Below are positions 34,512 to 42,606 of a stretch of DNA of 64,000 nucleotides, one piece after another. A program made the position numbers and the translations under genes. Under the pieces are notes generated by a model, which searched no databases, was not told the origin of the DNA, and saw only the letters and a list, made by a program, of their open reading frames with translations. Positions within the stretch are counted from its first letter, which is position 1, and every line of letters begins with the position of its first letter. Origin of the DNA: Candidatus Poribacteria bacterium (lineage in GTDB: Bacteria; Poribacteria; WGA-4E; WGA-3G). The DNA is taken from positions 1 through 64,000 of the forward strand of contig JAPPFM010000035.1 in the NCBI GenBank assembly GCA_028821605.1, in the 5' to 3' direction.

Positions 34512-37500
34512 GTGAATAGCTTGATAAAATTCGTATTTATCTTAATTCTATGCCTTTCCATTGCTTTTATTGAATCTTCCATCGCTTTTGAACAGATAGA
34601 AACCTATACGGTTGCTGACGGTCTTGTAGGTCCCATAGTCCCAGTTATTTTTCAGGACAGCCGGGGTGCGCTTTGGTTCGGTTCTGATAGGGGCGGTGTC
34701 AGTCGTTTTGATGGTAGGACTTTTGTGCCTTACACGGCTTCGCCGGTTACTTCGGAGGAGATGTCAACATCTGTTGTTCAACCGGGTGCACTCCTCGGAC
34801 GGACGCGCCAAATCGTTGAAGATAAGTGGGGACACATCTGGTTTCTTACGCGAAAGGATTCGGAAGAAACGGGGCACGTCAGCCGTTTTGATGGCACTTC
34901 GATCCAACTGATCGGAACTGGAAGCTGCCTAATTGTTGACAGGGCAGGCGATGTGTGGGTTAGTGAAAGTCAGTGGCTAACGCAGTACGTCACCGCAGGG
35001 GTCCAAAGACTGCCAGAGGCACATCGGAACGAGCTTAAAAGTGAAGATTCACTCCAGTCAACGGAAACATTGACAATAAACGTTATCTTTGAAGGCGAAG
35101 ACGGAACCCTCTGGCTTGGTGGTAGTGAAGGTACCAGGAAAAAAAAGGCTGTAATTCTAAGTTTTCGTGAGACCCGTCCGGCAAACAATAAAACGGAAAC
35201 CCAAACGTCGCGTATCCAACCGGGTATTGGTGTCACGCGTTACGATACATCGGACCTTAACGGCGTTGGTACCATTGAGGCGATAACAAAGGATACCGCT
35301 GGGCATCTGTGGTTCGGTGGCTACAATTTCCTCTTGAAGTTTGACGGGCAAACCTTTGAGCGGATTCTCCCTTTAGGTTCAGAACAAAACGGGACTGGGA
35401 CGGACACATCTACCACACAAGCCTCAATTCAGATGGATACCAAAGGGCGACTCTGGTTTAGCGACGGTCGCATCGCAAGATGGTGGGATGGTTCGCGCCT
35501 GCAGACTCCCGAAAACGTGTCAGGCGTGCTCAAAATTGAAGACGCGTGGGAAAACCTATGGTTTACTGACGAGAATGGCGAGGTACATCAATATGATGCT
35601 GCGCTTGCGTTAAGTCCTTATAGTGCTGATGGTGGACTCGGTATTGACCGAGTTCGGACGATTTTTGAGGCGATTAATGGCGATTTGTGGTTTGGACATG
35701 ATAACGGCGTGACAGTCTTTAACCCGAAACCAGCAATCCAGAATCATGGCACTGGAGTGGGGGATAGAGTTAGAGGGAAATCGCGTTTCGCATTTTGGAC
35801 GGATATTGGAAAAATATTTGAGATTGGTGAATACATCTGGTTTATCAACAAACCGATACGCAGTGGAAACGCTATACGGTACACATTCTTCCGCTATGGA
35901 AACGGACGCTTTGATGAGGTGTCTGTCTTTATCAAACCAGATGCAAGGCATCTCGGGCGACGATATGTTAGGAATCCTAATCTATTTATTACCGAAGAGG
36001 AACATCCATGGATAGCCTTTGGTGGGCATATCTTTAAAGCGCATGCCACAGGATTGTTCTGGCTTACGAATCGCTTTCAGCGAATTCCTTTTCAAACAAT
36101 CTTAGAGATTGATCATGCTGCATCCCCTATAAATGCCTTGCACACAGATGCCAACAAATTATGGGTGCTTTTTGAGAATGGACGAGTACAGTCCTATCCA
36201 AAAGAAATCGAACCCTCAACGTCTCCAAATATTGAACCGGAGACTCTCCCTTATCTGATTAAAGTAACAAAGACGTTAGAAATCCCATCAGGTACCAAAT
36301 GGTTTTTCAACGCTGTTACTGGGAAGTTGATACGCTGGAACGACGCTGACCCCAGTAAACCAATTGTGCTTAGAGAGAATTCTCGTGCTGCTCCACTCGC
36401 AGTGTGGCAGCATCCAAAAGAGATGTATGGGAAAGTCTCTTTCCTTTTTCCGGATGCCCTCAAGACATATCTTGACAAGGAGTTAATCATAACTAAGGAC
36501 ATTGAACTTGCACCGGTAAACGCGTCCTTAATTTCTCGAGAAGGTGTTCTTTGGCTTGCGACATCTCGTGGCGCAGTTCGATACGATGGGACGAAACTCA
36601 CATCGTATGCCTCTAAAAATACGTCTCGGAATTCCAGAAAAGAGGGATTTCTCGTCGATGACGTGCGTGATGTGATTGAGGATAGTAGCCGGAGTATATG
36701 GTTCGCAACAAAGGGCGGCGGCACCGTCCGATACGATGGTGAAACCTTCGATTTCCTCACCACAAAAGACGGTCTTGCGCATAATAACATCTCGAAAATT
36801 TATGAGTCTTCTAACAAGGATATTTGGTTCGCAACAGAAGGCGGCGTTACACAATATACACCCGCGCGCGGTGGACTCCCTTTTTATCGACTCACTGCGC
36901 TAAAGGCGGATAAAACCTATACCGAACTCTCATCGAATATTACTCTACCGGCATACGGAAACAAGCATATTATCTTCTATGTACGAGGTCTCAGTCCACT
37001 TCGAGAACGGCTCTCCTATCAGTTTAAAATAATTGGCTTGGATAGTCCTGGATGGACAAAGATTTCAGCGGTGGAGTTCGCACGTTTGCCCACCGGTTTC
37101 GGTGGTACATCTGGCAAATGGTTTCCTGCATCTGAATTGAGAACGCAACAAGCCACGCACGATGATGGCCTTCAACAGGAATTTCAAAACCAAAATGGCG
37201 TTCTATGCGTCCGATATACAGGTCTCAAAGCGGGCACTTATAGCTTCATCGTCAAGGCTTTCCGCGAAGACTGGCCCTACACACAGCCACCCGCTGTAGT
37301 TGACTTTAGTATCTCCGCACCCTTCTGGACCCGATGGCGAACATATCTCCCTACAGTCATGTTCATGGGTATTGTCCTTGCTCTCATCGGTCGTTTGGTC
37401 ATCACCCGAAGGCACACCGCGCAGCTTCGCAACGAAATGCAGCAGAAGGAGGAAGCAGAAATAAAACGGATCCGTGCGGAGTTGGACGAGGCACAAAACA

Positions 37501-38204
37501 TTCAAATGGGACTGCTACCTACGGAGTCACCAGATACAAAAGGATTTGATATTGCCGGGATGTCAGCACCTGCGACGCAGGTTGGAGGCGATTTTTACGA
37601 TTATCTGACCGTCGCAAACGGACAAACCGCTATTGCAGTAGCAGATGCTGCTGGCAAGGGGTTACGCGGCGCAATGAATGCCGTGCTCACGAACGGGATG
37701 CTCCATGAAGTTGCCAGATTCGAGTCCGGTGCGGATGTTATCCTCACTGCGCTCAATGCGGGGTTAGCACCCCGAATGTACGGGCCCAGTTTTATCGCAC
37801 TCAACTTAGCGATTCTTAATGAATCCGAGAAACGTATTGACTACGCCAACGGTGGGCAACCCTATCCTATTCTCAAAAGAGGCACTGAAATCATTGAGAT
37901 TGAAGATAGTGATCTGCCTCTCGGTAGTATGCGAAGTGTTCGGTATGAATCTATTACTTTTGATTTAGCCGAGGGCGATGTGCTTATCTTCCATTCCGAT
38001 GGTCTAATTGAAGCCCTCAACGCTGATGAAGAGATGTACGGTGCCGAACGTTTAAAGGCAGTGGTTTCCCAAATTCCGAACGAATGCACTGCTGAGGAAG
38101 TGATCCGACGCATTGTTGAAGATGTTCATAACTTTGTTGAAGAAGCAGAACAGTATGATGATTTAACGCTTGTTGTTATCAAGCGTATATCTGCCTCTGA
38201 GTAA
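34512..38204 (+). CDS. Propeller sensor with membrane anchor and PP2C/SpoIIE-type phosphatase
   Basis: A 1230-residue transmembrane signalling protein. A signal peptide (about residues 1-28) is followed by about 14 two-component-regulator propeller repeats (DSRGALWFGSDRGGVSRFDG type), then a Y_Y_Y-like beta domain (about 800-935). One membrane helix (about 940-962) and a coiled coil (about 965-1005) come next. The cytosolic PP2C domain holds the metal-binding VGGDFYDYL, VADAAGKGLRGAMNAV, FIALNLAIL and HSDGLIEALN, and ends with QYDDLTLVVIK. Such sensors usually end in a histidine kinase; here a Ser/Thr phosphatase replaces it. It would dephosphorylate an anti-sigma antagonist-like partner, none of which is adjacent. 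The start is GTG. Confidence 0.88.
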   Translation: MNSLIKFVFILILCLSIAFIESSIAFEQIETYTVADGLVGPIVPVIFQDSRGALWFGSDRGGVSRFDGRTFVPYTASPVTSEEMSTSVVQPGALLGRTRQIVEDKWGHIWFLTRKDSEETGHVSRFDGTSIQLIGTGSCLIVDRAGDVWVSESQWLTQYVTAGVQRLPEAHRNELKSEDSLQSTETLTINVIFEGEDGTLWLGGSEGTRKKKAVILSFRETRPANNKTETQTSRIQPGIGVTRYDTSDLNGVGTIEAITKDTAGHLWFGGYNFLLKFDGQTFERILPLGSEQNGTGTDTSTTQASIQMDTKGRLWFSDGRIARWWDGSRLQTPENVSGVLKIEDAWENLWFTDENGEVHQYDAALALSPYSADGGLGIDRVRTIFEAINGDLWFGHDNGVTVFNPKPAIQNHGTGVGDRVRGKSRFAFWTDIGKIFEIGEYIWFINKPIRSGNAIRYTFFRYGNGRFDEVSVFIKPDARHLGRRYVRNPNLFITEEEHPWIAFGGHIFKAHATGLFWLTNRFQRIPFQTILEIDHAASPINALHTDANKLWVLFENGRVQSYPKEIEPSTSPNIEPETLPYLIKVTKTLEIPSGTKWFFNAVTGKLIRWNDADPSKPIVLRENSRAAPLAVWQHPKEMYGKVSFLFPDALKTYLDKELIITKDIELAPVNASLISREGVLWLATSRGAVRYDGTKLTSYASKNTSRNSRKEGFLVDDVRDVIEDSSRSIWFATKGGGTVRYDGETFDFLTTKDGLAHNNISKIYESSNKDIWFATEGGVTQYTPARGGLPFYRLTALKADKTYTELSSNITLPAYGNKHIIFYVRGLSPLRERLSYQFKIIGLDSPGWTKISAVEFARLPTGFGGTSGKWFPASELRTQQATHDDGLQQEFQNQNGVLCVRYTGLKAGTYSFIVKAFREDWPYTQPPAVVDFSISAPFWTRWRTYLPTVMFMGIVLALIGRLVITRRHTAQLRNEMQQKEEAEIKRIRAELDEAQNIQMGLLPTESPDTKGFDIAGMSAPATQVGGDFYDYLTVANGQTAIAVADAAGKGLRGAMNAVLTNGMLHEVARFESGADVILTALNAGLAPRMYGPSFIALNLAILNESEKRIDYANGGQPYPILKRGTEIIEIEDSDLPLGSMRSVRYESITFDLAEGDVLIFHSDGLIEALNADEEMYGAERLKAVVSQIPNECTAEEVIRRIVEDVHNFVEEAEQYDDLTLVVIKRISASE

Positions 38205-38230
38205 AGATGTCATTGCCAGTATAGCGAGGT

Positions 38231-39121
38231 CTATTTTCGGCGGGACAGGTATTCGGATAGCGCGTAGTCAAACGGTGTGGCGGTATCCATTTGAACATAA
38301 TCGATTTGGCTTGCGCCGCACCCACGACGATAACTCTGGATAAATTGGTTCAGCTTTTCAAGGTAATCTGCTTTCAGTGTATCGGCTTGTGTTGACAGCG
38401 TCTGTCCGGTTTCCATATCCCGAAAAACGACGGAACCGGTGTAAGGGAAGGTGAGTTCGGCGGGGTCGAGCAGATGGAAGACAATCACCTCGTGTTTCTG
38501 ATGGCGGAGATGTTTCAGTGCCGAGATAACTTGGGAGGGTTCATCAAGCAGATCGGAGATGACGATGACCAGGCCCCGTCTCACGATCCGTTTGGCGAGT
38601 TCGTGGAAGAGACCGCTCAACTCGGTTTCCTGACCGGGGGTCGCATTCTCTAAAGCGGACATAATCGCACGCAGATGTGTGGCGGCACCCCTCGGTGGAA
38701 TGTATTGCGTAATGTCCGTATCAAAGAGTGCCAATCCGACCGAATCCCGCTGCTTCAGCATGAGATAGGTGAGCGTTGCTGCGAGATAACAACCGTATTC
38801 AAATTTCGTTAGTCCCTCCTCTGCGTGCTTATAGTTCATCGACGCGCTTGTATCGAGCAGAATATATGCGCGCAGATTCGTTTCCTCTTCAAACTTTTTG
38901 ATGTAGTACCGGTCAGATTTTCCGTAGACCTTCCAGTCGATATAACGGATTTCATCACCGGGCATGTACTGCCGATGCTCAGCGAATTCTACGCTGAATC
39001 CTTGATATGGACTTTTATGTAATCCAGTGACGAACCCCTCAACGACGAGGCGGGCAACGAGTTCCATACCGCCAATCCGGGAAAGTGCGACTGGATCCAA
39101 ATATTTGTGAGACGTTTGCAT
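38231..39121 (-). CDS. DUF58 (von Willebrand-like) domain protein
   Basis: A 296-residue protein with the DUF58 signature YRPGDEIRYIDW-like motif, seen here as YMPGDEIRYIDWKVYGKSD, preceded by HKSPYQGFSVEFAEHRQY. A von Willebrand-type fold follows, with a MIDAS-like DTSASMN. DUF58 proteins usually sit beside a MoxR ATPase and act in folding or activation of partner complexes, but no MoxR gene is adjacent here. No signal peptide or membrane helix is seen. Confidence in the family is high, in function low. Confidence 0.87.
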   Translation of the reverse strand: MQTSHKYLDPVALSRIGGMELVARLVVEGFVTGLHKSPYQGFSVEFAEHRQYMPGDEIRYIDWKVYGKSDRYYIKKFEEETNLRAYILLDTSASMNYKHAEEGLTKFEYGCYLAATLTYLMLKQRDSVGLALFDTDITQYIPPRGAATHLRAIMSALENATPGQETELSGLFHELAKRIVRRGLVIVISDLLDEPSQVISALKHLRHQKHEVIVFHLLDPAELTFPYTGSVVFRDMETGQTLSTQADTLKADYLEKLNQFIQSYRRGCGASQIDYVQMDTATPFDYALSEYLSRRK

Positions 39122-39138
39122 GGTGTCCTTTTTCCGAG

Positions 39139-39366
39139 TTACTCAAAAATGGCAACTGATACGAGACGTTTTGGCGCAGTAGTCTGCCGATCCCTTTTAA
39201 TACGTTCGATTCCTTTCAATGTCTGTGCAGTCAGGTATCCCTCACCGCAATTTGAACAGTGGATAGTAGGGACATCTTCAATGACAAGAAGTGAATCACC
39301 TTTGCCATAACTTCGGGAAACATAACGCTGACGCGCACCCTCTTTTCCACATATATCGCACTTCAT
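39139..39366 (-). CDS. YgiT-type zinc finger protein
   Basis: A 75-residue protein with two CxxC zinc knuckles, CDICG at the N-terminus and CSNCGEGYLT in the middle, the pattern of YgiT/MqsA-type antitoxin N-termini. The ATG at 39366 starts directly at MKCDICG; longer upstream frames have no support. It lies 20 bases after the PIN gene stop, on the same strand. The helix-turn-helix of full MqsA is missing, and no MqsR or DUF4258-type toxin is beside it. Confidence 0.75.
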   Translation of the reverse strand: MKCDICGKEGARQRYVSRSYGKGDSLLVIEDVPTIHCSNCGEGYLTAQTLKGIERIKRDRQTTAPKRLVSVAIFE

Positions 39367-39386
39367 TGTTTGATGCCTTTTTACTT

Positions 39387-39794
39387 TTATTGGAACTCTG
39401 CCAGAAAGTCCGTGGGCTTTACAATAAGGATACCCTGGTAACTTCCAAGTGGTAACAGATGCTTCTGATCGCCAGTAACAATATGGGTGGCTCCTCCGAC
39501 AACGGCACATTCTATTATCATGTCGTCGTCTGGATCAGCTGTGACTCCCTTGAGGCGATTGGGAATTTCGACTATCTGGAGAAAGTCAAGGAGTCCAGCT
39601 ACTATTTCCGCAGCATCTGATGAGGAAAAACCCAGTTTAGTTGTTAACTTATCTTCAAATTCATTAAGAATTTCATCGCAGGTTACCCCTTCAACTTTCT
39701 CTTGCTGTGTCAACTCAATACAGTCATAAGGTATTCCACCCCAAACCATACCCGAGATCAGAACGTTTGTATCGTAAACCACTATCGGTTGCAT
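39387..39794 (-). CDS. PIN-domain ribonuclease toxin
   Basis: A 135-residue PIN-fold nuclease. Acidic metal-binding residues lie in VVYDTNVLISG at the N-terminus, in DEILNEFEDKL, and in ADPDDDMIIECAVVGGATHI with VTGDQKHLL. PIN toxins cleave tRNA or mRNA. Its start overlaps the end of the 85-residue gene by 13 bases, as in toxin-antitoxin operons where the antitoxin comes first. The target RNA is unknown. Confidence 0.85.
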   Translation of the reverse strand: MQPIVVYDTNVLISGMVWGGIPYDCIELTQQEKVEGVTCDEILNEFEDKLTTKLGFSSSDAAEIVAGLLDFLQIVEIPNRLKGVTADPDDDMIIECAVVGGATHIVTGDQKHLLPLGSYQGILIVKPTDFLAEFQ

Positions 39795-40039
39795 TCCCGA
39801 TCCTCGTGGACGATGTCGTCAATGAAATACAAGCGCTCATCTTCTGTCATCGCGTCCCAATCTAATCCGCGTTCGACGCATAATTGCCGTACCTTTGATT
39901 CAGCATATTTCATCTGTTCTGCGCGGCCAGCGCGTGCTTCCTTCGCAAGTGCCTTGAGTACTGTTAATTTTTCTTCCGGCGGCATCTGTTGAACCAGATC
40001 AATGATCTGCTCAGTTGTTAATTCAAGCGTCAAATTCAT
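39782..40039 (-). CDS. Antitoxin of the PIN toxin pair
   Basis: An 85-residue acidic protein (MNLTLELTTEQIIDLVQQMP at the start, ERGLDWDAMTEDERLYFIDD near the end). Its position, size and 13-base overlap with the PIN gene make it the likely antitoxin. AGGAGG lies about eight bases before the ATG. It has no obvious DNA-binding fold. The family is common in environmental genomes next to PIN genes, but the mode of toxin binding is unknown. Confidence 0.72.
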   Translation of the reverse strand: MNLTLELTTEQIIDLVQQMPPEEKLTVLKALAKEARAGRAEQMKYAESKVRQLCVERGLDWDAMTEDERLYFIDDIVHEDRECNR

Positions 40040-40190
40040 TTTGATTCACCTCCTAAATCTTGAAGTTCAATTATAACAAAAATTTGCCTGAATATCAACT
40101 GAAATGCAAAAACATGGAAAGATTCATTCGCATTTTTAGGGGCAGTTTGGTGTATAATTAATACAATATTTAACGCAAGTTGCCACCTAT

Positions 40191-40218
40191 TTATAGACAT
40201 AGCACTCCTACGGAGTGC
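40191..40218. repeat. REP-like palindrome with TAC loop
   Basis: TTATAGACATA is followed by GCACTCC-TAC-GGAGTGC, a perfect 7 bp stem (40202-40218). It has the same layout as the copy 50 bases downstream that is split by the IS630 element, and as those at 24358-24422 in reverse. With its neighbour it fills the 290-base gap between the antitoxin gene and the transposase. Confidence 0.65.
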
Positions 40219-40259
40219 GGTCCCTTAAATACACCGTTTCTATAGACATATCACCCCTA

Positions 40260-41499
40260 ATGAAGTTTAAGAAATAAATTGGGTAATTGTTTAGAGTCTG
40301 TTATGCTGTTTGCTGAGGAGGAAATCTGCTATGGCCAAACGTCACAAACTTCAACTTACAGATGAACAAACCCAAACCCTTCATCACCTCCGCGATACCG
40401 CCGAACCGGCTTATTTACGCGAACGCGCCGGGGCGTTGCTGAAAATAGCGGCAGGGATGTCTCCGCATAAGGTCGCCCAAAGTGGTCTGTTGAAACAACG
40501 CAAACCTGACACCGTCTATGCGTGGCTTGGTGCCTATCGTCAGCAGGGCGTTCAGGGACTTCGACATAAACCCGGTAAAGGCAGAAAACCCGCTTTCGCC
40601 CCGTTATCCGAAGAAGACGCAGAGGAAGAAATCCAACACCTCGTGGGAAGGGATCCGGCAGGTATCCCTCCATACGAGACGCGTTGGACGCTGCGCACCC
40701 TCGGCAGATCAGTGTCCTGGCTCAGAGAAGTCTCCATACCAACGGTGCATCAGACGCTGCGGCGGCTCGGTATCAGCTATAAACGGGGTAGAGCCTATAT
40801 GCGTAGCCCCGATGTTGAATATACTCAGAAACTCACCTGTGTTCAACAAGCTTTAGAAACCGCCAAGCAAAACCCAGAAACACATGTTGCGTTTTACCAA
40901 GATGAGTTTGCCTTTCGACGACAGCCAACACTGGCAAAAGATTGGACACAGACCGGCACGAAGCACCCACTGGCAAACCAAAGCCTACACGATGATGAGA
41001 CCTGCTATGGCATGGGTGCCCTCAACGCACATACCGGTGATCTGGTTTATCAACAAACAGAAAGTGCGACTGTCGTGGCAACACATGCGCTTTACTCAGA
41101 AATCTGTCAACGTTATCCCAAGGCTGAACGGATATATGTGATTCAGGACAACCGCCCTGTTCACTTGCATCCGAACTTATTAGCAGCCTTGCTTCCGCAA
41201 ACATCGTCGTTTCAGAAGCCATTGCCACCGAGTTGGATTGGCAAGTTTTCACAGAAAATAGGAGAACTTGACAAACTCCCCATAGAGGTGCTACAACTTC
41301 CGACGTATGCTTCTTGGACCAACCCAATAGAGAAGCTCTGGCGATGGGTGCGTCAGGCTGTTTTACATCTACATCGGCTTGCTGATGATTGGCAAGCCCT
41401 TCAACAGCGAGTCATCGCATTTATACAACAGTTTCAAGGCGGATCAAAACAACTCCTTCGATATGTCGGGTTATTACCCGTTTAATTTATTAATCTTCA
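40260..41499 (+). mobile_element. IS630-family insertion sequence in the loop of a palindromic repeat
   Basis: The element is about 1240 bases with imperfect inverted ends, TGAAGTTTAAGAAATAAATT on the left and, read inward from the right, TGAAGATTAATAAATT. A TA dinucleotide lies at both borders (40258-40259 and 41500-41501), the usual IS630 target duplication. Outside the TA, TCACCCC (40251-40257) and GGGGTGA (41503-41509) are complementary. Joined together they would restore TATAGACATA-TCACCCC-TAC-GGGGTGA, a member of the REP-like family. The insertion therefore lies in the loop of such a palindrome. A one-base asymmetry at the left end leaves the exact border uncertain. Confidence 0.8.
40331..41485 (+). 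CDS. IS630-family DDE transposase
   Basis: A 384-residue transposase that looks intact. An N-terminal helix-turn-helix region (KVAQSGLLKQRKPDTVYAWL) is followed by the DDE core: VAFYQDEFAF (first Asp), RIYVIQDNRPVH (second Asp) and TNPIEKLWRWV (Glu). GAGGAGG lies nine bases before the ATG. The insertion sequence it mobilises has ends near 40260 and 41499. Confidence 0.92.
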   Translation: MAKRHKLQLTDEQTQTLHHLRDTAEPAYLRERAGALLKIAAGMSPHKVAQSGLLKQRKPDTVYAWLGAYRQQGVQGLRHKPGKGRKPAFAPLSEEDAEEEIQHLVGRDPAGIPPYETRWTLRTLGRSVSWLREVSIPTVHQTLRRLGISYKRGRAYMRSPDVEYTQKLTCVQQALETAKQNPETHVAFYQDEFAFRRQPTLAKDWTQTGTKHPLANQSLHDDETCYGMGALNAHTGDLVYQQTESATVVATHALYSEICQRYPKAERIYVIQDNRPVHLHPNLLAALLPQTSSFQKPLPPSWIGKFSQKIGELDKLPIEVLQLPTYASWTNPIEKLWRWVRQAVLHLHRLADDWQALQQRVIAFIQQFQGGSKQLLRYVGLLPV

Positions 41500-41598
41500 T
41501 ACGGGGTGAGGAAAGAGACGAAAATCCTTTCTGAAATGTGCAAAACGTGTTAGTAGCAACTTGGGTAATATTTAGTAAAGGATAAGGAGTAAATTCTA

Positions 41599-41961
41599 AT
41601 GGGTAATCCAGTTGTACATTTTGAAATTGGTGGGAAAGATGTCGGAAAGTTAATTGATTTTTACGGCACCGTATTTGAATGGAATATTATGCCCTTAGCA
41701 GATCAATTATATATTGCAGATCCGGCATCGGACAAAGGGATAGAGGGACATCTGTTTCAAACAACTGAAGAAACGGATTCTACAAATAACGTTATCATAT
41801 ATGTTGAGGTTGAGGATATCCAGGCATCTCTTGAAAAGGCAGAAAGTCTTGGCGGTGAGATCCTTGTATCACCTCAAGAAATTCCGGGAAATGCAAGTCA
41901 TTTCGCTGTGTTTCGTGATCCGAGTGGCAACCGCGTCGGTTTGTTGCAAGGAAGGTCGTAA
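41599..41961 (+). CDS. VOC family protein, tandem copy 1
   Basis: A 120-residue single-module VOC protein: NPVVHFEIGGKDVGKLIDFY at the start, NNVIIYVEVEDIQASLEKAE in the middle, and AVFRDPSGNRVGLLQ at the end. AAGGAGTAA lies upstream of the ATG. The next gene is a paralogue with the same layout, and remains of a third lie behind that. The function is unknown; glyoxalase or lactoylglutathione-lyase-like chemistry is only the family range. Confidence 0.85.
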   Translation: MGNPVVHFEIGGKDVGKLIDFYGTVFEWNIMPLADQLYIADPASDKGIEGHLFQTTEETDSTNNVIIYVEVEDIQASLEKAESLGGEILVSPQEIPGNASHFAVFRDPSGNRVGLLQGRS

Positions 41962-41992
41962 TTGTTGTGTACCTTACTAAGGAGTAGATTTA

Positions 41993-42403
41993 ATGGGAAA
42001 TCCTATTGTTCATTTTGAAATATCGGGCAAAGATGGTGAAAGGTTAAGCGATTTTTATAGTTCCATATTTGGTTGGAATATTAACTATAACACCCACGGC
42101 ATCTATAGCGTGGATCCAGAGTCCGAGAACGGGGTAGATGGACACATCTTTACGACAACCGACGATATGTGCTCAACGAACGGCGTCACGATTTATGTTG
42201 AGGTTGACGATCTTCATGCGTCACTTGAAAAGGCAGAAAGTCTTGGTGGACAGACGCTTGTACCGCCTCGGGCTATTCCGAGTGGTCTGGGTTCCTTCGC
42301 ACTGTTCCTCGACCCGAGTGGCAACTGCATCGGTTTATACGCGCCAAAACAAAGTACCGATCATGAACCACACGGCGTTCACCCGAATCAGAGTACCTCC
42401 TAA
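41993..42403 (+). CDS. VOC family protein, tandem copy 2
   Basis: A 136-residue VOC protein clearly paralogous to the gene 31 bases upstream (NPIVHFEISGKDGERLSDFY, VTIYVEVDDLHASLEKAESL, FALFLDPSGNCIGLY). The end is extended by about 20 residues (KQSTDHEPHGVHPNQSTS) without family character, which runs into the fragment of a third copy in another frame. A deletion between copies 2 and 3 probably created this tail. Confidence 0.83.
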   Translation: MGNPIVHFEISGKDGERLSDFYSSIFGWNINYNTHGIYSVDPESENGVDGHIFTTTDDMCSTNGVTIYVEVDDLHASLEKAESLGGQTLVPPRAIPSGLGSFALFLDPSGNCIGLYAPKQSTDHEPHGVHPNQSTS

Positions 42404-42482
42404 AGTTATTCCGGGAGGTAATGGTGCTTTTGCTATGTTCCTTGACCCAAGCGGAAACTGTATTGGTTTGTATAAACCTGAG
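42393..42482 (+). pseudogene. Remnant of a third VOC gene
   Basis: In the frame +1 to copy 2, the stretch VPPKVIPGGNGAFAMFLDPS and NCIGLYKPE repeats the C-terminal third of the tandem VOC proteins (compare FALFLDPSGNCIGLY of copy 2). It has no start or N-terminal part of its own. It is best read as the 3' end of a third tandem copy left after a deletion. Confidence 0.72.
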
Positions 42483-42551
42483 GCGTGGTCGCTCATGATA
42501 CTGCGTTTATTCAGGTATGAAATCGTTGGATTAACGCAGAAATTAACGAAA

Positions 42552-42585
42552 AATAGGGTGGTGGATTGAACTTCACCGCCCTATT
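42552..42585. terminator. Hairpin terminator between VOC cluster and metH
   Basis: A 12 bp stem, AATAGGGTGGTG (42552-42563) and CACCGCCCTATT (42574-42585), has one G-T pair and a 10-base loop. It lies in the convergent gap just beyond the metH stop and may end transcription from both sides; the T-runs are short. Confidence 0.55.
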
Positions 42586-42606
42586 GCTTTAATTATAAAG
42601 ACTGGT

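Noticed and set aside
40251-41509. TCACCCC...GGGGTGA read as the terminal inverted repeats of the IS
   Set aside because: With these as ends no TA target duplication is found. Taking them as arms of an interrupted palindrome gives TA at both borders and matches other copies of the palindrome.
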